A DNA stretch of 63,631 bases from CAZBDU01 sp964490725. GTDB lineage: Bacteria > Spirochaetota > Spirochaetia > SZUA-6 > DRHE01. The position numbers were made by a program, and so were the translations under genes. Position 1 is the stretch's first letter. Every line of letters begins with the position of its first letter. Positions 35,158 through 43,750 of the stretch are shown in pieces. The stretch lies in contig CAZBDU010000022.1 of assembly GCA_964490725.1 (NCBI GenBank), forward strand, positions 1-63,631. The letters run 5' to 3'. A model generated the notes under the pieces. The model saw nothing but the letters and a program-made list of their open reading frames with translations. It ran no database searches and was not told the DNA's origin.

Positions 35158-36984
35158 CTACACCGGGGCCAGTCCCTCCAGCCCCACCGCCCTCGCGGTC
35201 TCCGGGCGCACCACGCCGTCTGAGTCCCAGCCCCGCGCCGAGTAGTACTCATCCAGCATCCGCGCGTACATCTCCCCGGTGAGGATCCGCCCCTTCGTGG
35301 GTCCGCTGGGGATCGGCTCCCGGGTGATCCGCTGGGGCAGCAGGTCGTCGGCCCGGCGGATCCCCTCGCGGTTGAGGATGATCCTCTCCAGGTTGTAGAC
35401 GCGCTCGGCGATCCTGCCCAGCTCCGGCGTGAAGGGGTGGCCGGTGACCGCCTCCAGCACGCCCGGGGTGGGGTTCTCCGAAAAGCCGAAGGCCCCGCGC
35501 ACCACCGTGCAGATACCCAGGCAGTCCACGTAGGCGCGGTTGTCCTGCACGCTCTTGACCAGGGCGCCCTTGCCCTCCAGCGCGTAGCGGTCGTACTTGC
35601 CGCTCTGAAGCTCCGCCCGGATGGTCCATCCCCCCACGTTGTGACAGGCCCCGCGGCTGGAGGTGCCGTAGGTGAGGCCGTTTCCCGTGAACCCCCGCGG
35701 GTCGTAGCCCGCCAGAGGCAGGCCCTTCACCTCCAGGATGTAACGGCGCCACTCCGGCCTGGCCCGCTTCACCTGGTACATCCCCTGGGCCATAAGATCG
35801 CCGATTCCCCTGCGGGCGGCAATGAGCTCGATGATGCCGGTGAGAGCCCGGGGGCTGCCGAAGCGCGCCTCGATCCCGCCGGTGTCCTCCCGGCCGATCA
35901 GCCCCCGCTCGTAAAGCTCCATGACCAGGGCCACTGCGTTGCCCGTGGACATGGTGTCCAGGCCCAGCTCGTCGCAGAGCTGGTTCGCCTTCACGATTGC
36001 CCCGAAGTCGGAGATGCCGCAGTTGGGACCCAGCAGGGCGATGGTCTCGAACTCCGTCCGCGCCCGCGCCCCGGCGAAGGGGCCCTCCTTCACCAGGCAC
36101 ACCTTGCCGCAGGCCACCGAGCAGCGATAGCAGGCATAGTTCTTCTCCAAGTACCGGTCGCGCATCACGTGGGCGTCGATCTTGTGGCACTCCTCGAAGT
36201 GAGCCGTCTGGAAGTTGCGCGTGGGCATGCAGCCCAGCTCGTTGATCACCTCGATGTACTGGGGTGTGCCGAACCTGGTGTGGTTGGCCCGGGAGCCCTT
36301 CAGCTCCTGGAGGGCGGCCTTCCGCATCCGCTCCACCCGCTCCCCGTCCGCCACGGGAACGGTCCCCGTGCCCCTCACCACGATCCCTTTCAGGAGCTTG
36401 GAGCCCATGACCGCACCCGGGCCGCCGCGGCCGAAGGCCCGCTCGTCCACGTTGATGTAGGAGAAGCGGACCAGCCGTTCGCCGGCGGGACCTATGGACA
36501 TCGCGCCGGCTTTCTTCTCTCCCATCGCCTCTCGCAGCGCCTTCAGGGTCCTGCGGGAGGTGTAGCCCTCCCAGGGGCGCGCATCGCCGAAGCTGGCCTT
36601 CCCGTCCACGATGGACAGCCACGTCCAGTGGTCCGCTCTTCCTTCAATAAGGAGCCCGTCGTAGCCCGCCTGCTTCAGCTGGGGGCCGAAGTCGCCGCCG
36701 CAGTTGGAGCACAGGTACATGCGGGTCTCCGGGGATTTCGTGGCAAGCTGGAACTTCGTCGTGGAGACCAGGGGCGTGCCGGTGAGAGGGCCGGTCATGA
36801 AGAAGATCTTGTTTGCCTCTCCCAGCGGATCCGTGCCGGGAGGTATCTCCTGGTAGTAGTACTTGGCGGCGATCCCCCGGCCTCCCAGCAGCCGCTCGTA
36901 ATCCTTCCGGGGTACCGCCTCCTCGACGGCCGTACGCCGCGAGAGGTTCACGCGCAGCACCTTTCCCATGTATCCCTTCAGCAT
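35158..36984 (-). CDS. Aldehyde:ferredoxin oxidoreductase (tungstopterin enzyme)
   Basis: A 608-residue AOR-family protein starting MLKGYMGKVLRVNLS, with GGRGIAAKYYY, TGPLTGTPL, GGDFGPQLKQAG and FGRGGPGAVMGSK in the first two domains (bis-tungstopterin binding). The [4Fe-4S] Cys motif is YRCSVACGKVC near residues 285-295, with the distal Cys in VDCLGIC. AOR enzymes oxidise aldehydes to acids with ferredoxin in anaerobes. Upstream is the DeoR regulator (33 bases) and downstream the MoaD-like gene. The substrate class cannot be read; proximity to sugar oxidoreductases suggests a sugar-derived aldehyde. Confidence 0.94.
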   Translation of the reverse strand: MLKGYMGKVLRVNLSRRTAVEEAVPRKDYERLLGGRGIAAKYYYQEIPPGTDPLGEANKIFFMTGPLTGTPLVSTTKFQLATKSPETRMYLCSNCGGDFGPQLKQAGYDGLLIEGRADHWTWLSIVDGKASFGDARPWEGYTSRRTLKALREAMGEKKAGAMSIGPAGERLVRFSYINVDERAFGRGGPGAVMGSKLLKGIVVRGTGTVPVADGERVERMRKAALQELKGSRANHTRFGTPQYIEVINELGCMPTRNFQTAHFEECHKIDAHVMRDRYLEKNYACYRCSVACGKVCLVKEGPFAGARARTEFETIALLGPNCGISDFGAIVKANQLCDELGLDTMSTGNAVALVMELYERGLIGREDTGGIEARFGSPRALTGIIELIAARRGIGDLMAQGMYQVKRARPEWRRYILEVKGLPLAGYDPRGFTGNGLTYGTSSRGACHNVGGWTIRAELQSGKYDRYALEGKGALVKSVQDNRAYVDCLGICTVVRGAFGFSENPTPGVLEAVTGHPFTPELGRIAERVYNLERIILNREGIRRADDLLPQRITREPIPSGPTKGRILTGEMYARMLDEYYSARGWDSDGVVRPETARAVGLEGLAPV

Positions 36985-37017
36985 CTTCCACCCTCCTCCG
37001 GCCTCAGGCCGCCACCC

Positions 37018-37800
37018 TCACTCCGCCGACACCACCTCGATGCCGCTGTCCTCCAGGCGCTTTCGATAGTCGGAGCGGATGCGGTCCGTGACGATCGCGT
37101 CCACCTTGTCCAGAGGCGCGAACAGGGCGAAGGAGTTCCGCTCCATCTTGCTGGAATCCACAAGCAGGATGATCTTGGCGGCAATGGACATCATGAGCTT
37201 CTTGGTCTGGGCGTGGGCGATGTCCGGCGTGCTGGCCCCCTTTTCGATGGAGAAGCTGTTCACGCCCATGAAGGCCTTGTCCACGGTGAGCTCGGACAGC
37301 ATGCCGCTGACGGCCGAGCCGTAGGTGACGGTGCAGTGGAACTTCCTGCGCAGTGAGCCGCCCAGCAGCACCACCCGTACCGCTTCGCACTCCTCCAGGC
37401 AAAGCGCGATCATCAGGTCGTTGGTGACCACGGTGATGTCGCGCCTCTGGTGCAGCAGCCGGGCCAGCTCCAGGACGGTGGTGCCCGTGTCGAGGATGAT
37501 CGTGTCTCCGCCCTCGACCAGCCGCATCGCCGCCTCCGCGATCTTCCGCTTGGCCTCCAGGTTCTGCACCTTGCGCTGGTTCATGTCCGGTTCCAGGCCG
37601 GTCTTGCTCTTGACGATCGCGCCTCCGTGCGTGCGGACCAGGAGATTGCCGGCCTGCAGGTCCCGCAGATCGTTGCGGATGGTGGCGCTGGAGACTCTGA
37701 AACGCTCGCACAGCTCGGCCACGGTGGCCTTGCGGCGCTCCTGGATGTACTCGAGGATCTTCAGCTTGCGCTCCTCGACGAACAGCGTGTCTTCGCTCAC
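37018..37800 (-). CDS. DeoR-family transcriptional regulator
   Basis: A 260-residue regulator starting at GTG 37800 behind AGGAGG. The N-terminal helix-turn-helix is TVAELCERFRVSSATIRNDLRDL followed by RTHGGAI. The DeoRC sensor has DTGTTVLELARLL and NDLMIALCL, the sugar-phosphate pocket seen in GlpR and AgaR relatives. It begins 13 bases after the stop of a truncated Gfo/Idh gene and is followed by the AOR gene, so it probably regulates this small sugar/aldehyde unit. Confidence 0.92.
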   Translation of the reverse strand: MSEDTLFVEERKLKILEYIQERRKATVAELCERFRVSSATIRNDLRDLQAGNLLVRTHGGAIVKSKTGLEPDMNQRKVQNLEAKRKIAEAAMRLVEGGDTIILDTGTTVLELARLLHQRRDITVVTNDLMIALCLEECEAVRVVLLGGSLRRKFHCTVTYGSAVSGMLSELTVDKAFMGVNSFSIEKGASTPDIAHAQTKKLMMSIAAKIILLVDSSKMERNSFALFAPLDKVDAIVTDRIRSDYRKRLEDSGIEVVSAE

Positions 37801-37813
37801 GGGCCCTCCTGGG

Positions 37814-38659
37814 TCACCCCATCCTCTCCGTCTCCGCGCGGCCGGCCAGAACCCGCCGCGGGGCGAAGCGGGTAGCCTCGAAGGAGCCCAGGGCCCCGTT
37901 TTCGAACTCCACGGTCATGAAGGCGGCGTCCTCCACGGTCACCTTGCCCGTCCCGGCGCCCCTGGCCACACCGCCGAAGCTCCCCGAGGCCTCATCGGCC
38001 AGGGGCCGCTCCTTCACGAACTGCGCGGTTATGCAGGACACCCTCTTGATCTCGCCCACCAGGTAGCGGGCAAGATCCGCGCTGTGGGAGTTCAGGTCCC
38101 CCTGCGGACCCGAACCCGCGTACTCCCTCTGCAGGTGCCAGGTGAGCGGAGAGGCGGGGTCCGCGATCCAGGACTGCAGATAGGCGCCTCTCCAGTGGTA
38201 GATGCGGCCGATCTTCCCTTCGTCGATCAGCCGCCTGGCCAGGCGCACCGCGGGACAGCGGCGGTAGTTGTGGTTCAGGTAGTGCGTCACGCCCTGCTTC
38301 TCGGCCAGCTCATACATCTCCCGCGCCTGGGCCACGTTCATGGCCAGAGGTTTCTCGCAGAAAACGTGCTTTCCGGCCCGCAGCGCCTCCATGGCGATCG
38401 GGTGGTGCAGATACTGGGGAGCGCTGATGTCCACCACGTCCACGTCCTGGCGCCTCACCATCTTCTTCCAGTCCGTCTCGATCTGCTCCCATCCCCAGCG
38501 GTCCGCGAAGGCCTGAAGCGGCTCCCGGTGGCTGCCGCAGGCCACCTTGCGCACGGGCTTCACCGGCATGTCGAAGAACAGCGGCGCCTTCATCCACCCG
38601 TTGCTGTGGGCCCTGCCCATGAACTTGTAGCCCACGATCCCCACGTTGAGCGTCCTCAT
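37814..38659 (-). CDS. Gfo/Idh/MocA-family oxidoreductase, C-terminally truncated
   Basis: A 281-residue protein. The Rossmann start is LNVGIVGYKFMGRAHSNGW, with EKPLAMNVAQA (the conserved EKP) and NYRRCPAVRLARRLIDEGKIG. The C-terminal alpha/beta domain begins normally, with GDLNSHSADLARYLVGEI containing the catalytic-type Asp and His. It then stops soon after FENGALGSFEATRFAPRR, about 90-100 residues before the usual end of about 380, and the last 12 residues are not family-like. The regulator starts 13 bases later. A deletion probably removed the 3' end, so it may be inactive. Confidence 0.78.
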   Translation of the reverse strand: MRTLNVGIVGYKFMGRAHSNGWMKAPLFFDMPVKPVRKVACGSHREPLQAFADRWGWEQIETDWKKMVRRQDVDVVDISAPQYLHHPIAMEALRAGKHVFCEKPLAMNVAQAREMYELAEKQGVTHYLNHNYRRCPAVRLARRLIDEGKIGRIYHWRGAYLQSWIADPASPLTWHLQREYAGSGPQGDLNSHSADLARYLVGEIKRVSCITAQFVKERPLADEASGSFGGVARGAGTGKVTVEDAAFMTVEFENGALGSFEATRFAPRRVLAGRAETERMG

Positions 38660-38692
38660 CTCCGTTCCTCCTCCACTCAGGCCGTTCGCCCC

Positions 38693-39305
38693 TTATCCTT
38701 CACCCTGCCCACCCTCCTGCCTCCCTCCCTCCTCCACGGCCACGGGCCTGCGCTCCAGGATGGAGCGGTTGCCGGCGTTCACCACGGCGACGGCCATCCG
38801 CCCGTCCCATCCCCGCACTCTGGGTTGGCCTCCCGAACGGATGCAGTCGATGAACGCCTGGTCCTCCGCCAGGTACGCTTCTGCGAAGAGGTTCCTCCAG
38901 CTGGGGACGAACCGCCGAACGATTCCTCCCCCGGTGGAGCAGGCCGTCACTGCGTCCCCCTCGATCCTGCCGACGAACATCACGCCCTTCGTGCCCGGGA
39001 TCTCGGTGCGCGCGTCGTATCCCTAGCCCACCGCCACCGCGCCGTCGATGAACCCCTGCCGCCCGTCGGCGAACCTGCAGATCATGGACACGCTGTCGTG
39101 GAAGTCAGGGTGGCCCCTCCGCGCCTCCGGGCAGCGGAAGTTCCCGCCCATGGCGTAGACCTTCACGATCTCGCCGCCCGGCGAACCACCGCAGCGTGTC
39201 GATGTCGTGGCTGTTGACCTCGGCCAGGGGCCCGTTGCTGGCCGCGATGTCGTACATCCACTCCTGCGGAACGCTGGGGCCGTGGGTGAGGGACTTGACG
39301 AGCAG
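38693..39305 (-). pseudogene. Remains of a second Gfo/Idh/MocA oxidoreductase gene
   Basis: Reading down from about 39305: LLVKSLTHG, EVNSHDIDTLRWFAG, then after one extra G near 39180 the frame continues EIVKVYAMGGNFRCPEA and SVSMICRFADGRQGFIDGA. At about 39023 a TAG interrupts AVG-stop-GYDARTEIPGTKG, where a Tyr codon (TAC) would be expected. The final stretch, from VMFVGRIEG to SILERRPVAVEEGG, ends at 38693. Thus the N-terminal Rossmann half is deleted, and one frameshift and one nonsense codon break the rest. The first 120 bases are fused in frame to the cupin gene upstream. Confidence 0.8.
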
Positions 39306-39794
39306 CCCGGCCTCTGCGGGGTACACGTAGAAGGTGATCAGGGGCTCATCGCCGGTGCACACCGAGCGGTGGCCCCACAGCGGCGGTACGTAGACCATGC
39401 TGCCGGGCAGGAATCGCTCGCAGGCGCCCTGGCCGCCGGGAAGCTTCATCAGCATGTAGCCTTCTCCCCGCACGCAGAGGTAGATCTCCCCCGTTTCGGC
39501 CACGGCGTGGTAGTGGCCGTTGGTCATGAAGCACTCTGCGGCCACCGTGCCGGCGTGGGTCTTGCTGATCCCGAACTGGAGGTGGCCCTTCCTCTGCGGG
39601 ACGGTCTTCTCGAACACCTCGTAGTGCACGGGGTCCCCCTGAGCGATCAGGGCTTCCAGGGCCGCCTCGTCGGCGTAGTGGCCCCGCATGCTGGAGGCCA
39701 GCCTCACCAGATGGCCGTCCGGGTTCTTCATGATCCCATGCAGGAGGTCGAGCTCGGCCACGAGGGGCATGAACCTGCCCCCGCCTTCCCGCAT
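39105..39794 (-). CDS. Cupin-type glucose-6-phosphate isomerase-like protein fused to a Gfo/Idh fragment
   Basis: A 229-residue open frame from ATG 39794. Residues 1-163 form the archaeal/bacterial cupin GPI family: TVPQRKGHLQFGIS, the metal motif TNGHYHAVAETGEIY (His94, His96, Glu103) and a later His in PPLWGHRSV, ending at YPAEAG. From residue 164 it switches to the middle of a Gfo/Idh oxidoreductase (LLVKSLTHG to TLRWFAG), then into out-of-frame sequence to the stop at 39105. All cupin metal ligands are present, so the isomerase could still work if the tail is tolerated. The fusion looks like a deletion joining two neighbouring genes. Confidence 0.78.
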   Translation of the reverse strand: MREGGGRFMPLVAELDLLHGIMKNPDGHLVRLASSMRGHYADEAALEALIAQGDPVHYEVFEKTVPQRKGHLQFGISKTHAGTVAAECFMTNGHYHAVAETGEIYLCVRGEGYMLMKLPGGQGACERFLPGSMVYVPPLWGHRSVCTGDEPLITFYVYPAEAGLLVKSLTHGPSVPQEWMYDIAASNGPLAEVNSHDIDTLRWFAGRRDREGLRHGRELPLPGGAEGPP

Positions 39795-39843
39795 CCGCCC
39801 TCCTTCCTTCCATCCGTGACCGGCCACGCCGTGGCTCCCCACT

Positions 39844-40806
39844 TCAGTCCCTGTGGCGGCAGATGTCCGCCAGCCGGGACAGCTCCTCAAAATCGGGACC
39901 CTCCGCTGGAATCTCCCGGTGGAAGACCTCCGCGATGCCGCTGGCCCACCCGTGGATGAAATACCGCCATCCGTCCTCCACGTGCAGCTGCCTCCGCTCC
40001 CGCTGCGCCCGCGCCTGAAAGAGAAAGTGGAGATCTCCCCGGTAGTTGAAATCCCACGCATATCCGCCCTCCGGGAACTCGGCCCTGTCCGAGAGAGGCG
40101 AGCCGGGGGCGTCCTTCCCCAGCCCTGTGGCGTTGACCGCCAGGGAGCCCGGCGGCAGGGCCCCAAGAACGGCGTCGTTGTCCTCCGCCCGGGGCGTGTG
40201 CACGTACTCCACCGGGACCCCGGGACCGAGCTTCCTGTGGATCTCCCGCAGCTCCTCGAGCCGGCCCGGGCTCCGGTCGGAGACGAACAGGCGCGCCGGC
40301 CTGTCCGCACCGCGCTCGCCTGCGAGCAGGTAGGTGCTCAGCGCCACGCTGGCGCCGCCGGCGCCCATAAGGAAAGCCTCCGCCCGCCTCCCCTCCCAAT
40401 AGCCCTTGGGGAGGAAGGCGGACAGCGCGCGGCCGCTGTTGAGGGGATCCTTCGCCGCGCCGATCAGCCGCCCGTCTTCCTTGGAGATGGTGCCCACCTC
40501 GCCAAGGAGCCCGGCGAAGGGGTCCAGGCCGTCGAAGAGGTCCCGGCAGGCCTTCAGCAGGTCGATCTTGTGGGTGGTCACCACCGCCCCCAGGGAGTTG
40601 CGGTCCTTCTTGATGAAGCGCACCACCTCCCGGTAGCTCTCGGGTGAGTCGTGGGGGGGCAGGTCGATCCCGCGGATGCGGCAGGGCTCCAGGGCCAGGT
40701 GTCGCGCCCACCGGGGAAACACGCGCATGATCACCGACCGGCGGGTGGTCACCCCGATGAAGTACATGGTGGGCCGCTGGGCCTTGCCGGGAAGCTGCAC
40801 GCTCAT
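39844..40806 (-). CDS. Shikimate dehydrogenase-like (AroE superfamily) oxidoreductase
   Basis: A 320-residue protein with the AroE pattern: the catalytic Lys in VVTTHKIDLL (VTxPHK-like), LIGAAKDP, the Rossmann loop MGAGGASVALS and the closing NATGLGKD. AroE relatives reduce or oxidise shikimate, quinate and related cyclitols; IolE/YdiB-like members also occur in catabolic loci. Here it lies 49 bases upstream of the cupin isomerase gene on the same strand, in a sugar/polyol setting and away from aromatic biosynthesis genes. A catabolic cyclitol dehydrogenase is likelier than the housekeeping enzyme. Confidence 0.82.
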   Translation of the reverse strand: MSVQLPGKAQRPTMYFIGVTTRRSVIMRVFPRWARHLALEPCRIRGIDLPPHDSPESYREVVRFIKKDRNSLGAVVTTHKIDLLKACRDLFDGLDPFAGLLGEVGTISKEDGRLIGAAKDPLNSGRALSAFLPKGYWEGRRAEAFLMGAGGASVALSTYLLAGERGADRPARLFVSDRSPGRLEELREIHRKLGPGVPVEYVHTPRAEDNDAVLGALPPGSLAVNATGLGKDAPGSPLSDRAEFPEGGYAWDFNYRGDLHFLFQARAQRERRQLHVEDGWRYFIHGWASGIAEVFHREIPAEGPDFEELSRLADICRHRD

Positions 40807-41451
40807 CCGGCCCCGGCTGCGCCCGAGCCCGCCGGTTTCCCCCGAACGCCGGGGCTATCGTATGCGGCTGGGGTCTGCCAGCGGGGCCTGTCGATTCTTG
40901 TCATATTCTCGTTACTCTTGTCGTTTGATGCCAGGGTACACGAAGGCATCCGTTTGTTCAACAAGCAGCCCGGCCCCGGCAGGCCTTCCCCGCCGGAGCA
41001 TCTCCGTCTCCCTAGGTTGACCGCGCATTCGTGCTGCGACAAGGCTTGACGGGCCCGCCGGAAAGCCAGGGCAGCCTTATTCTCTACCCGACCGATAGTT
41101 GGCCTCTTGCTTCCTCTGGCACGGAGATTGCGTATTCCTTCCCGTGACTGTTGCAGAGCGGCAGAGACTGGCTTCGGCGGATCCTCTGGCAACTCTCTAC
41201 AGGATGGCCGTGTCCGCCGCCCGTTCGGTGGCGATGGTTTTCGGCATCCTGTTCCTCTCCATGCTGCTGACCTTCGACGGGAGGCGGTACCGGCCCCCGA
41301 TCCGCAGAGCGAAGCACCGGCCCGGGCCCGCCTCTTCCTCCGCCCGGCTGCTCCCGGAGTGAACTCCCGGCATGAGGATGCCAGGGCTGGACAGGCCACC
41401 CGCCGGGATGTCCAGTAGCGCTTCCTCCGGCTGCGCCCTACAATATGGCGT
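40807..41451. other. Gene-free region
   Basis: About 645 bases between the divergent AroE-like and radical SAM genes. Several open frames cross it on both strands, but none resembles a family, has a convincing ribosome binding site or fits its neighbours. I see no repeat or RNA structure I can name. Confidence 0.4.
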
Positions 41452-42549
41452 ATGGCCGTCTGCGGCGTTTGCGGCCGCTCTTCCGCCCTCATCTCCAAGA
41501 ACCTCGGGGTGTGTCTGAGCTGCATCCGCGAGCGTCCAGAGCAAGCCTTCCCCGTGGCGGACAGGGCGCACGGGAGGGCCCGCGCGGCCTTCGGCCTCCC
41601 CGAGACAGCGCCCCGGGATCCGTAGGGGCTCGCCTGCTCGGTCTGTGCGAAGCAATGCCTGATCCCCGCAGGAGGGACGGGGTACTGCGGGGTCCGCCGG
41701 AACGTGGCGGGCAGACTGGAGGGGGCATCGGCTGACCGGGGGAGGCTTTCCTGGTATCACGACCCGCTGCCCACGAACTGCGTGGCCGACTGGGTTTGTC
41801 CGGGCGGGACCGGCGCCGGCTACCCGGAGTGGGCCCACCGTCGCGGACCGGAGCGCGGGTACGCCAACCTGGCCGTCTTCTTTCAGGCCTGCTCGTTCGA
41901 CTGCCTGTACTGCCAGAACTGGCATTTCCGGCAAGAGAGCCTGACCGCCCCGCTCCGTTCCGCCGAATCCCTGGCCGCCTGCGTGGACCGCAGGACTTCC
42001 TGCATCTGCTTCTACGGCAGAGACCCGGCCCCGCAGCTGCCCTACTCCCTGCACGCGGCCCGCCTGGCCCGGGAACGAAGCGAGGGGAGGATTCTGCGCA
42101 TCTGCTGGGAGACGGCGGGGGCCATGGCGCCGCAGCTTCTCGACCGGATGGTGGAGCTGGCCTTGAGCTCCGGGGGCTGCATCAAGTTCGACCTCAAGGC
42201 CTGGGACGACACCCTGCACCGGGCCCTGACCGGAAACACCAACCGGTGGACGCTGGAGAACCTGGAGCGAGCGGCGGCCAGGATGCCGGAGCGCCCGGAG
42301 CCTCCCCTGCTGGTGGCCAGCACCCTGCTGGTTCCGGGCTACGTGGACGAGCGAGAGGTGGGACAGCTGGCCGCCTTCCTGACCGGCATCGACAGGAGCT
42401 TTCCCTACAGCCTGCTGGGCTTCCACCCCGGGTTCCTCCTATCGGACCTGAGGCCCACCTCGAAAGCGGACGCGCAATCCTGCCTCCAGGCCGCCCGGGC
42501 CCAGGGCCTGAGCAACGTGCGGCTTGCCAACCGCCATGTGCTGGTCTGA
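41452..42549 (+). pseudogene. AmrS-like radical SAM protein interrupted by an in-frame TAG
   Basis: From ATG 41452 one frame encodes a complete long-form radical SAM protein of the AmmeMemoRadiSam type, with a TAG at 41623-41625. Before it: a Cys-rich N-terminal domain (CGVCGRSS, GVCLSCIRERPE) ending LPETAPRDP. After it: GLACSVCAKQCLIPAGGTGYCG, the radical SAM cluster motif CSFDCLYC, CIKFDLKAWDD and SLLGFHPGFLL to the end. The reading resumes with no gap, so a single base change (for example CAG or GAG to TAG) is enough. The downstream part could restart at GTG 41704, making a protein that lacks the N-terminal Cys pairs. Confidence 0.8.
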
Positions 42550-42858
42550 TCGGAGCCCGGACGGCTGCGATCCCCTACGGATCGCGACCCCGGCCAGATC
42601 GGCCAGTGCAGCGAAGAGAACCGATATCTTCTGAGGCGAGCCGAGTGCGTAGAAAGCCCGCGCGTCACCTCCACAGAGTCAACAATCACAGCATACTTCC
42701 TGGCAACGGTCAATTCTCCCTTGAGACTCGTTCCGTCAACCAACGTCATGGAGTTCACGATGGCCTTTCACCACAGCACAGGACTGCGGACCCGATTGTG
42801 CTCGGTCCTCTGCAATGCCCGGCTTGCAGAGTCGTTCGGCGATGGCTATCATCGGAGT
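42550..42858. other. Short intergenic region, AT-richer than its left flank
   Basis: About 310 bases before the PEBP gene. On the minus strand a frame ending near 42750 starts MTLVDGTSLKGELTV and reads on for about 50 residues, possibly a decayed transposase piece, but I cannot match it to a family. Confidence 0.3.
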
Positions 42859-43401
42859 ATGTGCCGGCTGTTGTGGATCTCGCTTCTGGGGTTGGTGACG
42901 GCCGTCTGTCTCGAGACGGGAGCCCAAGGCCAAAGCATGCCGTTTACGATTCGAAGCGCCGCTTTTGAAGCCAGGGGCCGGATCGCTCAGGTCCATACCT
43001 GCGGCGGCCGCAACATCTCGCCGCCGCTGTCCTGGGACAACGTTCCCGAGGGTGCCAAGAGCTTCGCCCTGATCTGTGACGACCCGGACGCCCCCATGGG
43101 AACCTGGGTCCACTGGGTGCTCTACGGAATACCGGCCAGCGTACGATTTCTTCCCGAAGCCGTACCGCTCCGGGAACAGCTGTCCGACGGCAGCAGGCAG
43201 GGGAAGAACGACTTCGGGAAGACAGGGTACGGCGGGCCCTGCCCGCCTCGGGGAAGGCCGCACCGCTATTTCTTCAGGCTCTATGCCCTGGACGACGTGC
43301 TTTCCCTGGCGCCGGGCTTGACGAAGAAGGCCCTGCTCAAGGCAATTGACGGCCATGTGCTGGCTGAAGCGCACCTGTACGGCACCTACGGCCGCAAGTA
43401 G
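42859..43401 (+). CDS. YbhB/YbcL-type PEBP (Raf kinase inhibitor-like) protein, exported
   Basis: A 180-residue protein from ATG 42859 with a signal peptide (MCRLLWISLLGLVTAVC...GAQG). The PEBP core follows: CGGRNISPPLSWDNVPEGAKSF, the ligand-site motif DDPDAPMGTWVHWVLY, KNDFGKTGYGGPCPPRG and HRYFFRLYALD. All signature residues are present and the length is normal. The bacterial family's ligand and role are not established; it is probably periplasmic here. Confidence 0.92.
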   Translation: MCRLLWISLLGLVTAVCLETGAQGQSMPFTIRSAAFEARGRIAQVHTCGGRNISPPLSWDNVPEGAKSFALICDDPDAPMGTWVHWVLYGIPASVRFLPEAVPLREQLSDGSRQGKNDFGKTGYGGPCPPRGRPHRYFFRLYALDDVLSLAPGLTKKALLKAIDGHVLAEAHLYGTYGRK

Positions 43402-43462
43402 TCAGGACCTCTTGCCAACCCCCCGATGAAGAACGCGACAACGCTTCACAACACCCCTTCGC

Positions 43463-43750
43463 GCAGGAGGCCAGCTCCAGGATCTTCTTCCTGGAGACCC
43501 CTTCCATGGCCTGCCAGTCTATCTGATCGAGGGTCTTCACATCGGGAAAGTGAGCCTCCCGGAGCCTGCGAGAGCTGGTACGCTATTCCCGCAGGCGCAC
43601 CTCCCGCTCCAACAGCTCCCGCAAGTACTCCTCGTAGGGCCAATCCTCGGCGCGCGCCGTACGAGCCAGCTGCTGATATTCGCTGCGGATCCCCGGAAGC
43701 TTCAGCGTCTTCAGGTGAGCCGCCATCACTGCCTGGGCAAGCTCACTCAT
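43463..43750 (-). pseudogene. istB: IS21-family helper ATPase IstB, N-terminal fragment with a TAG
   Basis: Starting at ATG 43750 (8-base overlap with the IstA frame), the frame reads MSELAQAVMAAHLKTLKLPG to LEREVRLRE, then TAG at 43585-43583, then continues RTSSRRLREAHFPDVKTLD and KKILELASC before similarity ends near 43463. A Glu codon (GAG) is expected at the TAG. The AAA+ Walker motifs and about 60% of the protein are absent. A separate C-terminal IstB fragment lies at 60294-60439 in the opposite orientation. Confidence 0.8.

Noticed and set aside
39023..39025. Read-through of the TAG in the second Gfo/Idh gene.
   Set aside because: A separate frameshift near 39180 and the missing 5' half make the gene non-functional regardless.
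41623..41625. Pyrrolysine at the TAG in the radical SAM gene.
   Set aside because: TAG is the normal stop of many genes here (for example at 4125, 6375, 7264 and 9453), no Pyl gene is visible, and this family does not need pyrrolysine. Kept only as a check.
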